This document shows, in pieces, positions 54,185 through 63,634 of a stretch of 64,000 nt of DNA. Under the pieces are notes generated by a model that was not told the origin of the DNA, did not search any database, and saw only the letters and a program-made list of their open reading frames with translations. The translations under genes were made by a program, and so were the position numbers. The stretch comes from Halomonas sp. ML-15 (GTDB taxonomy: Bacteria > Pseudomonadota > Gammaproteobacteria > Pseudomonadales > Halomonadaceae): the NCBI RefSeq assembly GCF_014779595.1, contig NZ_JACXZT010000003.1:124001-188000 (forward strand). Direction: 5' to 3'. Position 1 is the stretch's first letter. Each line of letters begins with the position of its first letter.

Positions 54185-55320
54185 GTGGCGGGCACGCTGG
54201 GCGGTGTCTCGCCGTCCATTATCGCTCGGCGCAGGCGGTTCAGAGCAGGCCGGTCGAAGGGCTGGTCGCAGGTGCGGTAGAGCTCCTCGAGAAACTCGCG
54301 ACGCCGCCCGCGTAGCGGGCCGACCAGCACCGCGGCCAGGCTCAAGGTGGCCAATAGCCAACGCCGTTCATTGGCGTTGAGCCGCGCCACGCCCTGTGAG
54401 TCGCGGGGCCAGTCGACATCCAGCCTGGGGGCCTGCCAGGCAAATGCATCCAGCAGTCGCGACAGCAGGTAGACGTGATTGGCGTGGGCATCCTGATGGC
54501 GCATGAGCATTTCCCCAACGCCGTGCAGGATCAGTTGGCGGGCGTCGTCCCCCAGGCTATCGATCTGCTGCTCGAGGTCGGCAACCAGGCTGTCGATGGC
54601 GAAAGGTCCCAGCGCGTTCTCCCGCGCCTGGCGCATGATCCAGTAGCTGATCAGGGCATTCCATACGGCATACAGCGGCCCGGTGACCAGCGGCAGGAGC
54701 CCGCGCAGTGCCATGCGCCCGAAGAGCCGGCGCATCAGGATGCGCAGCACGAAGCTGGTGACGCCGACCTTCATGCGATACAGCACGGCACGGGCAGTGA
54801 GTTTCCAGCGCTGCATCTGGGCGTAGGGATCGATGCCGAAGACGGGATCGCGAGGGCTGGGCAACTCGAGTGCCGCCCGCGCCAGGCCGCGCTTGATCAG
54901 CAGGGCGTGTGAGCCGTGCTGAAGCGGTGCCTGGGCGATATGACTGATGCGCAGCACGCCGCGCAGAGCATTCCAGTACAGGAACAGTATCTCGATGGCG
55001 CTGATCACGCCGGCTACGGCGAAGAACCCCGCCCAGTAGGGCAGCTGCTCGCGGAGCGTCATGTCCTGCATGCCACCGGCCATTTCCTGGCGCATGTACC
55101 ACTCCATGCCGCCGATCACCGCGCCGGAGAGGATGCCGGCCAGGGCGGCATATAGAACACGACGTCGGCAGGCGCGGATCAGCGCCTGGCGTTCGGCAGT
55201 GGTGCGTGGTCGTCCGGGGTGTGTCACGCGTGGATGGTGGCCTGCCAGATAGTCGCCGGCCCAGCGCTCGATCATGCTGGGCTCGGACACATACTCACGG
55301 TGCGGCCCCGGTCGGCTCAT
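54181..55320 (-). CDS. Uncharacterised membrane protein coupled to thiI
   Basis: A 379-residue protein. Two hydrophobic helices (about 55-75 and 94-117) are followed by a long helical region with a Gly-rich hydrophobic stretch (about 205-230) and conserved-looking charged segments ([19 protein letters not shown] is preceded by DSLV). It resembles the family annotated LBF_2804 in databases, from memory and with low certainty; no function is known. Its start overlaps the thiI stop (ATGA), so it may be expressed with thiI, but nothing links it to tRNA thiolation. Confidence 0.65.
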   Translation of the reverse strand: MSRPGPHREYVSEPSMIERWAGDYLAGHHPRVTHPGRPRTTAERQALIRACRRRVLYAALAGILSGAVIGGMEWYMRQEMAGGMQDMTLREQLPYWAGFFAVAGVISAIEILFLYWNALRGVLRISHIAQAPLQHGSHALLIKRGLARAALELPSPRDPVFGIDPYAQMQRWKLTARAVLYRMKVGVTSFVLRILMRRLFGRMALRGLLPLVTGPLYAVWNALISYWIMRQARENALGPFAIDSLVADLEQQIDSLGDDARQLILHGVGEMLMRHQDAHANHVYLLSRLLDAFAWQAPRLDVDWPRDSQGVARLNANERRWLLATLSLAAVLVGPLRGRRREFLEELYRTCDQPFDRPALNRLRRAIMDGETPPSVPAT

Positions 55321-56801
55321 GCAGGGCCTCGATCATCGCCCCGGTAGACGCCGAAGTGATCGAAGCCCTGGTCGGCAAGGTGTAGCGCCTGCATGCGGCT
55401 CATCACCCCCTGGTCGCAGTAGAGCAGGTAGCGGCGGCGGGGCAGGCTCGGCGCACGTTGCGCCAGCTCGAAGAACGGAATCGCCAGCGGCTCGCCCTCG
55501 GGCAGGGTTAGCGGCGCGGCATCGCGTTCGTGGGGGTGGCGGATGTCGATGACGGTGACGTCAGGGGTGGCAAGCAGCGCCTCGGGGCTGGCGACCTCGT
55601 CGATCTCGGCAAGTACCGGGGTACTCTCCAGCAGGCGGTCGCTGCGGGTCATGCTCGCTGCCGCGATGGCCGTCTCGAGTACGGCGTCATCGAAGCTCGC
55701 CTCGGCGTCCTCGAGCTGGGCCGGGCTGGGGCGCACATGGGGGCGTTGCGAGATCACGCCGCAATACTCGGGTAGCCGTTCGGCGAAGGCGGCGGTGCCG
55801 ATGCATCGGGCGTCGGCGATGATGTCCTGCTTGTCGCTGGCGATAAGTGGCCGCAGGATCGGGCGCTCACTGACGGCATCGATCAACCCCAGATTGGTCA
55901 GGCTCTGGCTCGAGACCTGGGCCAGGGCATCGCCGGTGATCAGCGCCGGGAGGCGGGCGCGGGCGGCAACCCGGTTGGCGGCGCGCAGCATCATGCGTTT
56001 AAGGACTACCCCTGCCAGGCCGGCAGGCACATTGCGCTGGATCTCGTCGACCACGCCGCCGAAGGGCACGCTAATGAAGTTGACCCGGTGTGAGGCGCTA
56101 TAGCGCTGCCAGAGATGGTGGGTGACCTCACGCACTCCGCGCTCATGGGCCGGACCGCCGAGATTGAAGAACAGGAAGTGGGTCTTGAGCCCGCGGCGCA
56201 GCAGTCGCCAGGCCGCCACGGGGGAGTCGTAGCCACCCGAGATCAGCGCCAGTGCCTGGCCTTGCGTCCCCAGCGGATAGCCGCCGAGGCCCGGCAGGCG
56301 CCGGCTGACCAGCAGCAGCCGTTGATCCTTCAGCTCCAGGCCAACGTCGATCTCGGGATGGCGCAAGTCGACGCCTGCCGTGGGCGCGGCATCCAGCAGG
56401 GCGCGGCCCAGGTAGCGCTCGAGGTCTTCGGAGCTGAAGTCATGCCGGCCACGGCGTTTGACACTGACCCGGAAGCGTCGGCCCGGCAGCGCGTCACGCC
56501 ATAGTGCCACCAGCTGCTCGGCGGTGGTGGCGAAATCGGTAAAGGGGTGCGCCTCCACTACCTGGATGTCATGAATGCCGGGGATCCGCGTCAGGCTGGC
56601 CTCGAACGCTGCGCGGGCGCTCCCATCCAGGCCCCGCGAAGGGCGAATCTCCAGCGCGTCCCAGTGGTCGGCGACCCGCACTCGCGGGTCGATATGGCGC
56701 AGGCAATTGCGGATATTGGTGCGCAGGCAGCGCACCATCTCCTTGCGCACCGAGCGCGACTTGATGGTGATTTCGCCAAACAGCTTGATCCGATAGCGCA
56801 T
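55317..56801 (-). CDS. thiI: tRNA 4-thiouridine synthase ThiI with rhodanese domain
   Basis: A 494-residue enzyme that makes 4-thiouridine at tRNA position 8 and can act in thiamine thiazole synthesis. Order: N-terminal ferredoxin-like domain, THUMP (about 60-165), PP-loop ATPase with SGGYDSP near 190 (usually SGGFDSP), the internal Cys of EYCGVISQRP near 345, and a C-terminal rhodanese domain with the persulfide Cys in LYCDQGVMSR. The ATG at 56801 has GAAG upstream; a GTG three codons earlier is possible. Both redox Cys are present, as in E. coli. Confidence 0.95.
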   Translation of the reverse strand: MRYRIKLFGEITIKSRSVRKEMVRCLRTNIRNCLRHIDPRVRVADHWDALEIRPSRGLDGSARAAFEASLTRIPGIHDIQVVEAHPFTDFATTAEQLVALWRDALPGRRFRVSVKRRGRHDFSSEDLERYLGRALLDAAPTAGVDLRHPEIDVGLELKDQRLLLVSRRLPGLGGYPLGTQGQALALISGGYDSPVAAWRLLRRGLKTHFLFFNLGGPAHERGVREVTHHLWQRYSASHRVNFISVPFGGVVDEIQRNVPAGLAGVVLKRMMLRAANRVAARARLPALITGDALAQVSSQSLTNLGLIDAVSERPILRPLIASDKQDIIADARCIGTAAFAERLPEYCGVISQRPHVRPSPAQLEDAEASFDDAVLETAIAAASMTRSDRLLESTPVLAEIDEVASPEALLATPDVTVIDIRHPHERDAAPLTLPEGEPLAIPFFELAQRAPSLPRRRYLLYCDQGVMSRMQALHLADQGFDHFGVYRGDDRGPA

Positions 56802-56956
56802 GCGCTTCACTTCGACAGGTCACAAACGGCTTATGGTAGCAATCCGCTACCGGTCACTGCCAGTTGGCTCACTACAGTTGATAGCCAGGAGAATTAGCCG
56901 TCACTCCTAGCGACAGAGCAGTCCTGAGCGATGCTGGCCGCTGCAGCAGAACTGGC

Positions 56957-57586
56957 TTAGGGCAGTGGAATCTCGTTGACCTTGTGCGGGCTATGGTAGC
57001 CGCGCTGTACCGCCGGTCGCGCAGCGATCTCGAGATACCAGCGTTTGACCGCGGGGTAGGCATCGAGATCGATGCGCTGCCACTCGAAACGCGACACCCA
57101 GGGCCACACCGCCATGTCGGCGATGGAGTAGTCGCCGGCCAGGTAGGCGCGCCCGTCGAGGCGCGTATCCAGGACTCGATAGAGCCGCTGGGTTTCGTCG
57201 AAGAAGCGGGTCTCGGCATAGGCGGCCTTGCCGGGGTTGAAGTGCAGGAAGTGGTGCGTTTGACCCAGGATCGGTCCCAGGCCCCCCATCTGCCACATCA
57301 GCCACTCCATGACCCGGTAGCGCGGCTCGCCGTCGGCGGGCAGGAAGCGGCCATGGCGTTCGGCCAGGTAGTACATGATGGCCCCCGACTCCATCAGGGT
57401 GACGCCGGTGTCGTCGTCGCGCAGCGCGGGAATCTTGTTGTTGGGGCTGACAGCGAGGTACGCCGGGGTGTGCTGCTCGCCCTGGGTGAGATCGACCGCG
57501 TGGGTGCGGTAGGCAAGCCCCAGCTCCTCGAGCAGAATCGAGACCTTGCGTCCATTGGGTGTGGTCCAGGTCCAGAAATCGATCAT
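56957..57586 (-). CDS. Glutathione S-transferase, Nu-class-like (YfcG/YghU group)
   Basis: A 209-residue GST. The start MIDFWTWTTPNGRKVSILLEELG has the TxPNGxKV pattern of the disulfide-bond reductase group (E. coli YfcG, YghU), where Thr and Asn contact glutathione. NNKIPAL with cis-Pro and LMESGAIMYYLAER follow; the C-terminal domain has YSIADMAVWPWV. These enzymes reduce disulfides using two bound glutathiones. It is monocistronic. Distinct from the GST at 37.5 kb. Confidence 0.92.
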   Translation of the reverse strand: MIDFWTWTTPNGRKVSILLEELGLAYRTHAVDLTQGEQHTPAYLAVSPNNKIPALRDDDTGVTLMESGAIMYYLAERHGRFLPADGEPRYRVMEWLMWQMGGLGPILGQTHHFLHFNPGKAAYAETRFFDETQRLYRVLDTRLDGRAYLAGDYSIADMAVWPWVSRFEWQRIDLDAYPAVKRWYLEIAARPAVQRGYHSPHKVNEIPLP

Positions 57587-57763
57587 CTGCGTTGCCTCTC
57601 GGGTAAGCGTCGGATCATGAGCCTGGCACAGCCGCAGCGTGCTGTCATGGTGACACTATCAAACGCTGTTCGAAAAATATTGACGCGCACCTGAAAGCGG
57701 TGCTATTTAGCGCTACCGGCAATGTTTGTCGGGCCTATCAACGCTCTTCGAGGGTTTGTGAAC

Positions 57764-58036
57764 ATGCCTCTGCGCCGCTGTTTACCCATTCTGCTGGTGG
57801 CTGCCTTTGCCACAGGCTGTGCCAGCAATAATACCATTGCGCCGCGCTATACCACCGACAATCCCGATATCCTGCGGATCGGCGGCGAGCGTCCGGCCAA
57901 CCCGGACAGCCGTATCGAAAATGCCGGCTCCTTCTGCCTCGAGATTTCCGAACGCTGGAGCGAGCATGGCAAGACGCCGGATGGCCAGACTCTCTGGGCC
58001 AAGGACACCATGCGCAAGGTAGTGCCCTGCCGCTAA
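57764..58036 (+). CDS. Small lipoprotein, member of a paralogous pair (copy 2)
   Basis: A 90-residue lipoprotein with lipobox ATGC and Ala at +2. The mature part (NPDILRIGGERPANP, GSFC, TPDGQTLWAKDT, VVPC-Arg) aligns end to end with the lipoprotein at 51405-51674, with one single-residue gap. The ATG at 57764 follows GAGGG at about ten bases; an ORF start at 57722 would put the signal peptide inside the chain. A strong terminator follows. Six kilobases apart and on the same strand, the two are paralogues, not a fresh tandem duplication. Confidence 0.8.
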   Translation: MPLRRCLPILLVAAFATGCASNNTIAPRYTTDNPDILRIGGERPANPDSRIENAGSFCLEISERWSEHGKTPDGQTLWAKDTMRKVVPCR

Positions 58037-58058
58037 GCCAGTCGGCTGGGCCCATTTC

Positions 58059-58093
58059 AGCGACCCCGGTGTGATGCTCACACCGGGGTCGCT
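58059..58093 (+). terminator. Terminator after lipoprotein copy 2
   Basis: A perfect 16-bp stem (58059-58074 with 58078-58093) and three-base loop, followed by GCGTTT. Very stable; the U-run is short. Confidence 0.8.
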
Positions 58094-58146
58094 GCGTTTA
58101 GTATGCTGTTAGGACTACTTGCCCTCGATCCAACCGGAGCCTTGTT

Positions 58147-58824
58147 ATGTCAACGACGCGATTCGACCATCTGGTGGTCGCCGCCGAAAGCGTAAGTGCT
58201 GGCGTCGACTACCTTGAGCGGCATCTCGGCGTGCGGCTGCCGGAGGGCGGTGAGCACCCGCGCATGGCGACCCACAATCATCTGATGCAGCTCTCACAGA
58301 GCAGCTTCCTCGAGGTCATCGCCACAGACCCGGACGCCGCACCGCCGGCACGGCCTCGCTGGTTCGGCCTTGATGACCCCTATGTGCGGGCCAGTCTGGC
58401 AGCGTCGCCACGCCTGCTGACCTGGGCGGTCAACACGTCGAGCCTGGATGCGCTGGAGCTGGACTGCGTGCCGCTGGGGCGCAGTGAACCGATGAGTCGC
58501 GGCGACCTGAACTGGGATATCACCATCCCCCCCGACGGCAGTCTGGCGGCGGGTGGTCTGCTGCCGGTGGCGCTGCAGTGGCACGCTGACACGCACCCCG
58601 CCGGGCGAATGCAGGACCTGGGGTGCCGGTTGACCGGCCTGACGCTTTACCACCCACGGGCTGACTGGCTGAGCACATGTTTGCAGCGGCTGGGCGCCGC
58701 CGAGCTGGCCAGGGTCGAGGGGATTGGCGACGCCGAGGGCGCCTGGCTCGAGGCCGAACTCGAGACGCCGCTGGGACGCCGGGTACTGAGTAGTCGCGAC
58801 CCGCATCTGCCGGCAGGTGTGTGA
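58147..58824 (+). CDS. VOC superfamily protein (glyoxalase-like domain)
   Basis: A 225-residue protein with the paired beta-alpha-beta VOC fold. It opens FDHLVVAAESV with a typical first metal-site His (about residue 8), GTHNHLMQL-like segment near 42-48 and FLEVIA with Glu near 56. The arrangement fits the Glyoxalase_3 type, which has no assigned reaction. Stop overlaps the next start (TGATG), coupling it to a lipoprotein. Confidence 0.8.
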   Translation: MSTTRFDHLVVAAESVSAGVDYLERHLGVRLPEGGEHPRMATHNHLMQLSQSSFLEVIATDPDAAPPARPRWFGLDDPYVRASLAASPRLLTWAVNTSSLDALELDCVPLGRSEPMSRGDLNWDITIPPDGSLAAGGLLPVALQWHADTHPAGRMQDLGCRLTGLTLYHPRADWLSTCLQRLGAAELARVEGIGDAEGAWLEAELETPLGRRVLSSRDPHLPAGV

Positions 58825-59189
58825 TGCGTCTCGCAAGACTTTCGCACCGGGTACTGCTGCCTCTTGCCGTGGCGTTGCTGGTCGGTGGGACGCTTGCCGT
58901 CGGCGGCTGTGGCGGCGACGGCAAGCGTGAGGTGCCGCTCTATGTGTTGGCCAGCGAGGGGAGTGCCTATGATGGCCAGCGTGTCGTTACCCAGGGCGTG
59001 GTGCGGCGCTTCGATGACCCGCTGCACTACTGGATCGAAGACCAGGATCTCAATCGTGTCGAGCTGTTTCCCCACGAGGCGGTAGCGGACCACCTGGGGC
59101 AGCAAGTGCGGGTGAGCGGCACCTTCCGTCTCGGCGAGAGCGGAGGGCGCCGCATGACGGTGGCCGGTTTGACCGTGCTCGACGACTAG
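58824..59189 (+). CDS. Lipoprotein with probable OB-fold
   Basis: A 121-residue lipoprotein: basic start, hydrophobic core, lipobox VGGC near residue 30. The mature part has alternating strands (VVTQGVVRRF, HYWIEDQDLNRVELFP, VRVSGTFRLGESGGRRMTV), which reads as a small beta-barrel of the OB type seen in tRNA_anti-like periplasmic proteins. It is translationally coupled to the VOC gene. It converges with the PBP gene ten bases on. Function unknown. Confidence 0.65.
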   Translation: MRLARLSHRVLLPLAVALLVGGTLAVGGCGGDGKREVPLYVLASEGSAYDGQRVVTQGVVRRFDDPLHYWIEDQDLNRVELFPHEAVADHLGQQVRVSGTFRLGESGGRRMTVAGLTVLDD

Positions 59190-59198
59190 CCTGTCGGG

Positions 59199-62100
59199 TC
59201 AGTCATCCGACGCGCTTCTTCTGGCCGCTGGCGGTGCTGCGCGATGATCTGCGACCAGAAGTTCCTGACCGCTACCCGGAAGGCAGCCGTCCCCGCCCGG
59301 AACCAGCAGCGGCTCGAGGATCTCCTGCATGCCCTTGAGTACCTGCACGGGCAGTGCCGAGGTGAAGCGGAAGCTGTCCGACTCACTGCCTGGCACGAAG
59401 GCGGTCAGGGCACCGAAGTGATTGTCGCCAAGGTAGAAAACGAAGGTGGCGGTGCGGTTGCGGGCCTGGGAGCTGAGCACCTGTCCCCCTCGACCTACGG
59501 TCTCGAAGCGGTTATTGCCGGTACCGGTCTTGCCGCCCATCACCAACGGTGTGTCGTCTTCGAGGTTGAAGCTGCCCTGCAGTCGCCGCGCGGTGCCGCC
59601 TTCGACCACATCGGATAGGGCTTCTCGCAGCACCGCTGCCACCTCGGGCTCCATGACCCGCTGACCGCGCGTACCGGCCGGCACTAAACGGGTCTCGTAG
59701 GGCGTGTCGGCTGCGAAGTGCAGGTCGTCGATGCGCAGCGTCGGTAGCCGTACGCCATCGTTGAGAATGATCCCCATCAGCTCGGCCAGGGCCGCCGGGC
59801 GATCTCCCGAGCTGCCTACCGCTGTGGCCAGCGACGGCACCAGGTGATCGAACGGATAGCCGAGACGCGCCCAGCGCTGGTGGATGTCCAGAAACGCCTC
59901 GACCTCGAGCATGGTGCGGATCCGCACGTCCCGGGCGCTGCGGTGGCGGGTCTTGAACAGCCAACCATAGACCTCCTGACGCTCGTCGCGGCTGGCATGC
60001 GCGGCCTCACCAAAGCTGGCCTCGGGGTGATCGAGCAGGTAGCCGAGCAGCCACAGCTCCAGTGGGTGTACCCGGGCAATATAGCCCTGGTCGGACAGGT
60101 CATAGCTGCCCGGGGCATAGCTGCTGTACAGCCTGGCGATACGCTGTTCGCTGAGCGATTCGTGCGGCAGTCGCTCATGGATAAAGGCCGCAAAGGTGGC
60201 CTCATCGGCCTCCGGGAAAAGGTAACGGTGCACTGCCGCCAGTCGCGGTGCGGTGGTACGCAGGCCGTCGAGGAACAGCATGAGACGCTCCTCGCTGTCC
60301 TTGCCGCGGTACTTGTTCCAGAAGCGCTGCAGAAAGACGCGTCCTTCGCGGTCGGCAAAGCGCTGCAGGTACTCCTGCCGACGCGGGTCCTGATCGTCAT
60401 CGAGCAACTGACTGCGGCGCTCGTTCTGGTGAGTGCTGTAGCGGACCAGATCCCGCATCAGGCGCACGAAGGGCAGGTTCAGGGACTCGCTCATCGACTC
60501 GCTCAGCGTCGGGTGGCGGCCATTGTCCTCGCGGCGGAAGTTGCTGAAGGTATGGCGGCCGCCGCCGGTGAAGAAGGCTTCGTGGGGGCTGGCCGAATAG
60601 CGTCGTTGCATGGCCGCATCGAGCAGCGTGCGCAGCTCCTGTTCGGGGCTGATGATCAACTGGTCGACGACCCAGCGGCTCAGGACGTCTTGAGAATTGA
60701 TCTCGATGCTGCGCAGCTCTTCGACCGGTCTGCCGACGTGGCGCTTGTGCAGCTCAGCGATGACTTCCAGATAGTTGGCGAGCACGCGCAGCTTGGCCGT
60801 GGAGCCCAGCTCGAGCTTGCTGCCCTCGTTGATGTCGAAGGGCTGGCCGGTGTTGTCGGTCTGGATGCGAACGCGATAGCCCTCCTTGCCGCGTTCATAG
60901 AGCGTGAAGCTGTAGTTGACCTCGGCGGTCTTCTCCGGCGACAGCAGGCGATCGCCCAGCAGTCCGATCTCGCCAGCGAACTCGGGGTCGGCGAGCCGGT
61001 AGAGATAATCGGTGACCTGGCGCTGGAGATCGCCGTGCAGCGTGGTGCGCGCCGTGAGATCGAGACGGTCGAGGTCATAGAAAGAGGTGCCCAGCAGGCT
61101 GCTCAAGCGGCCGCGAGCCACCTGCAGGCCCTTGTCCTGCTCGACCCTGAGGCGCACCGGGTCGCGGGCGAAATCGCGAAAGCTGAGCTGCTGGACCAGC
61201 GCCGCATCACGCAGCATGGGGTCGATCACGTCGGCCTCGGCGAGAATGCGCAGATAGCTGTCAGTCAGTCGCTCGAGGCTTTGACGGCCGGTGTTCAGGT
61301 ACCAGGAAGGTCGGCGCTGGGCGATCATCAGCGCGACCACCTGGCGCAGGGCGAGCCCTTGCTGCTGCAGGTTGGCGGGGCCGTTGAAGCCGGGCACCAG
61401 CAGCTGGTTGAGGGCATCGAAGTCGGCATCGAACCACACCCATAGGCCATCTCCAATGCCGTGGATCTCACCGTAGCCCGGTGCCGCCGAGAGCGGCACG
61501 CTGTTGAGATAGTCCAGTGCAACATCCTGTCGGGCGGCGAGTGTCTGCGGTCCTTGCTGATAGCCGCGGACACTGGCAGAAATCATCTGGCGCAGCTTCT
61601 CACGGGCCGAACCGGTCATGCCCTGGGGGGAGTGGCGGTACTTCTCGACCTGTGTAGCAAGGGTGCTGCCGCCGGAGGATTGTCCCGAGACATCCAGCGC
61701 GCGGCCCACCTGAGAGATCGCGGCTTTGGCGAAGCGCGGCCAGTCCACTGCCGGATTGGCGTAGGGAGAGCGTGAATCGAGCAGTTCGCGGTTTTCGATG
61801 AACAGCAGTACTTGCAGCACCAGTGGAGGGATGGCATCGAAATGCGGATAGTGGCGCTGCGGATGCCGAAAGCTGTACATCGCCTCGCCGCGGCACTCTT
61901 CCAGGCTGAGGCCGGCGCGGGTCTTCTCGGCGTAGGGAGGAAAGAACCCTCGTTGGGTGTATTCGAGCAGCGCCGGTGAAAAGCGCGCCTGACGCTCGAC
62001 CACGAAGTCGCTGGCGCGCAGGCGCGCCTCGAACTGGGGCAGGCGTGTATAGCCTAGGCGGATGTCGAAGGGGCCGTGCTGGGGAAAGATGATGCGCTCG

Positions 62101-62342
62101 CTGGGGCCTGGCGATAGGGTATAGGAGAGGGTGCTGGCGTAGCGCGACAGCTCCTGAGCCTGAAAGTGAGAGGTGCGTGCTTCTGCGAGCAACAGCGTGG
62201 CCAGGCTGATCGAGATCAGCGCCAGCACGATCAGCACGGTGTTGCGCAGCCAGTGGCGGCGCTTCACCGGCACCGTTAATGGCTTCAGCGAGTCCTGGCC
62301 GTTGCCAGGGGGTCCTGCGTGAGACGAGACGGTTGCGCCCAT
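59199..62342 (-). CDS. Bifunctional class A penicillin-binding protein, unusually long and divergent
   Basis: A 1047-residue peptidoglycan synthase with an N-terminal anchor (about 33-54). The GT51 glycosyltransferase domain has FIENRELLD (Glu183) and GGSTLATQ (224-231), both variants of the usual EDRxFxxH and GGSTITQQ. The transpeptidase domain has the nucleophile motif STAK (514-517), an SxN as SLN, and KTG (938-940) in GGKTGTG. The gap between STAK and KTG (about 420 residues) is far longer than in PBP1a/1b, so a large insert is present. I chose the ATG at 62342 (GGGGG ahead). It faces an acyltransferase-like/serine hydrolase operon on the other strand. Confidence 0.85.
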   Translation of the reverse strand: MGATVSSHAGPPGNGQDSLKPLTVPVKRRHWLRNTVLIVLALISISLATLLLAEARTSHFQAQELSRYASTLSYTLSPGPSERIIFPQHGPFDIRLGYTRLPQFEARLRASDFVVERQARFSPALLEYTQRGFFPPYAEKTRAGLSLEECRGEAMYSFRHPQRHYPHFDAIPPLVLQVLLFIENRELLDSRSPYANPAVDWPRFAKAAISQVGRALDVSGQSSGGSTLATQVEKYRHSPQGMTGSAREKLRQMISASVRGYQQGPQTLAARQDVALDYLNSVPLSAAPGYGEIHGIGDGLWVWFDADFDALNQLLVPGFNGPANLQQQGLALRQVVALMIAQRRPSWYLNTGRQSLERLTDSYLRILAEADVIDPMLRDAALVQQLSFRDFARDPVRLRVEQDKGLQVARGRLSSLLGTSFYDLDRLDLTARTTLHGDLQRQVTDYLYRLADPEFAGEIGLLGDRLLSPEKTAEVNYSFTLYERGKEGYRVRIQTDNTGQPFDINEGSKLELGSTAKLRVLANYLEVIAELHKRHVGRPVEELRSIEINSQDVLSRWVVDQLIISPEQELRTLLDAAMQRRYSASPHEAFFTGGGRHTFSNFRREDNGRHPTLSESMSESLNLPFVRLMRDLVRYSTHQNERRSQLLDDDQDPRRQEYLQRFADREGRVFLQRFWNKYRGKDSEERLMLFLDGLRTTAPRLAAVHRYLFPEADEATFAAFIHERLPHESLSEQRIARLYSSYAPGSYDLSDQGYIARVHPLELWLLGYLLDHPEASFGEAAHASRDERQEVYGWLFKTRHRSARDVRIRTMLEVEAFLDIHQRWARLGYPFDHLVPSLATAVGSSGDRPAALAELMGIILNDGVRLPTLRIDDLHFAADTPYETRLVPAGTRGQRVMEPEVAAVLREALSDVVEGGTARRLQGSFNLEDDTPLVMGGKTGTGNNRFETVGRGGQVLSSQARNRTATFVFYLGDNHFGALTAFVPGSESDSFRFTSALPVQVLKGMQEILEPLLVPGGDGCLPGSGQELLVADHRAAPPAARRSASDD

Positions 62343-62479
62343 GTGCCACCCCCAGCGCATACGTAGCCCGACAATATGATTTCGGCATAAGCTGCGCCTT
62401 ACTCTGTAGCGTAGTCTGCGCGGGCGAAAGTGGATGCCTTTATTTACTCTTTCTCATGGTCGACACAGGGACGAGCTCC

Positions 62480-63634
62480 ATGAACCACACCACCGCAGAG
62501 TCGCCGCGCACCGACGCCGGAGGTTATTGGCACCGCCTGCGTGAAGCAGCGTATCTACCCCGCGCCGAGGGCCGCATCGCAGCCATCGACCTGGCGCGGG
62601 GGGTGGCGATCTCGCTGATGATTGTCAGCCATGCGGTGAGCGGGCTGCTTGGCCTGCGGCTGGTGCCCGAGTGGGGCATGGTCCCCGTGCACCTGATGAC
62701 CAAGTTCTCTTCGTCGCTGTTCATCCTGGTATTCGGCATTGCGCTGGCGGTGGCCTTCCTGCCCCATGCGCGCAGCGAGCACTGGCCCCGGCGGCGCCTC
62801 AAGCTGTGGCTGAGGGCGCTGGAGGTGCTGTTCTGGTACAAGGCGTTGACCATCGTCGAGATGCTGCCGCTATATGCGCCAGAGGATATTCTCGCCACCC
62901 TGCTGTGGCATAACTTCGCGATCTGGGTCGAGATACTCGGTTTCTATGCGATCGCGCTGCTGTGGGTGCCGCTGGTGCTGCCGCTGTGGGCGCGAGCGCC
63001 GCTATGGGGCCGACTGGCGGCGATGGCCCTGGTCACCGCGCTGGCCGCCTGGCTGCAGCGCGTTGACTTTGGAGAGCTCGAGATTCTGCAGGCGCTACTG
63101 GTCGACCATGAGGATCACTACGCCTGGGGGCAGCTGTCGCGGGCACCGCTGGTCATGGCCGGACTGCTGATCGGCGAGGCAGTGCTACGCTGCTATTTCA
63201 CGCCAGCCTGGCGGCGTCGCCTGGTGATGACCTTGCTAGGGCTGGGAAGCGCCATGCTGGTGGCGTTCTTCATGCTCGCTCTACTCGGTGGCGAGGTTCA
63301 CGCTGCCTTGATGTCGGTGGCACGTAACGTCGGCAAGCATCCGCCGGGCCTGGCCTTCATGCTGTTCAGTGTCGGTGGTGCCTTTATTATCCTGGCGGCG
63401 GCGCTGGCCGGCGGCGAACGACTGCCGCGACTGCTGCTGCCGATCACGCTGGTAGGCTCCGATGCGCTCAAGGCGTTCATCTTTCATATTGTGGTGATCT
63501 TTCTGGTACTGCGCTTCCTGCTCGATAGTTGGCAGGTCTACAGCTACCCCCAGGTGCTGGGTATTGGCGTCGCCCTGGTACTGGGGGCAGCAGGCTGGAT
63601 CGCTCTGACCCGCTGGATAGGAGCCAACAAATGA
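62480..63634 (+). CDS. Membrane acyltransferase-like protein (DUF1624/OpgC-like)
   Basis: A 384-residue protein with about ten transmembrane helices. It opens with GRIAAIDLARGVAISLMIVSHA near 33-50, the RxxxIDxLRG-SHA type start shared by acyltransferase_3, OpgC and heparan-glucosaminide acetyltransferase-like (DUF1624) families, including a probable catalytic His in SHA. These move acetyl or succinyl groups to glycans across the membrane. ATG at 62480 has AGGGA upstream. Its stop overlaps the next gene (ATGA). Substrate not known; peptidoglycan or periplasmic glucan modification is plausible. Confidence 0.75.
   Translation: MNHTTAESPRTDAGGYWHRLREAAYLPRAEGRIAAIDLARGVAISLMIVSHAVSGLLGLRLVPEWGMVPVHLMTKFSSSLFILVFGIALAVAFLPHARSEHWPRRRLKLWLRALEVLFWYKALTIVEMLPLYAPEDILATLLWHNFAIWVEILGFYAIALLWVPLVLPLWARAPLWGRLAAMALVTALAAWLQRVDFGELEILQALLVDHEDHYAWGQLSRAPLVMAGLLIGEAVLRCYFTPAWRRRLVMTLLGLGSAMLVAFFMLALLGGEVHAALMSVARNVGKHPPGLAFMLFSVGGAFIILAAALAGGERLPRLLLPITLVGSDALKAFIFHIVVIFLVLRFLLDSWQVYSYPQVLGIGVALVLGAAGWIALTRWIGANK

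Noticed and set aside
52208-54361. A very long open frame (over 700 codons) antisense to polB.
   Set aside because: It mirrors the codon bias of a GC-rich real gene, has no family motif, and polB motifs on the plus strand are complete.
57680-57709. Promoter for lipoprotein copy 2 (TTGACG, then TATTTA after 18 bases).
   Set aside because: The -10 matches only three of six consensus bases, so support is too weak to list.
59844-61445. A 533-codon plus-strand open frame opposite the PBP gene.
   Set aside because: Shadow of biased codons; no conserved motif and no ribosome site.
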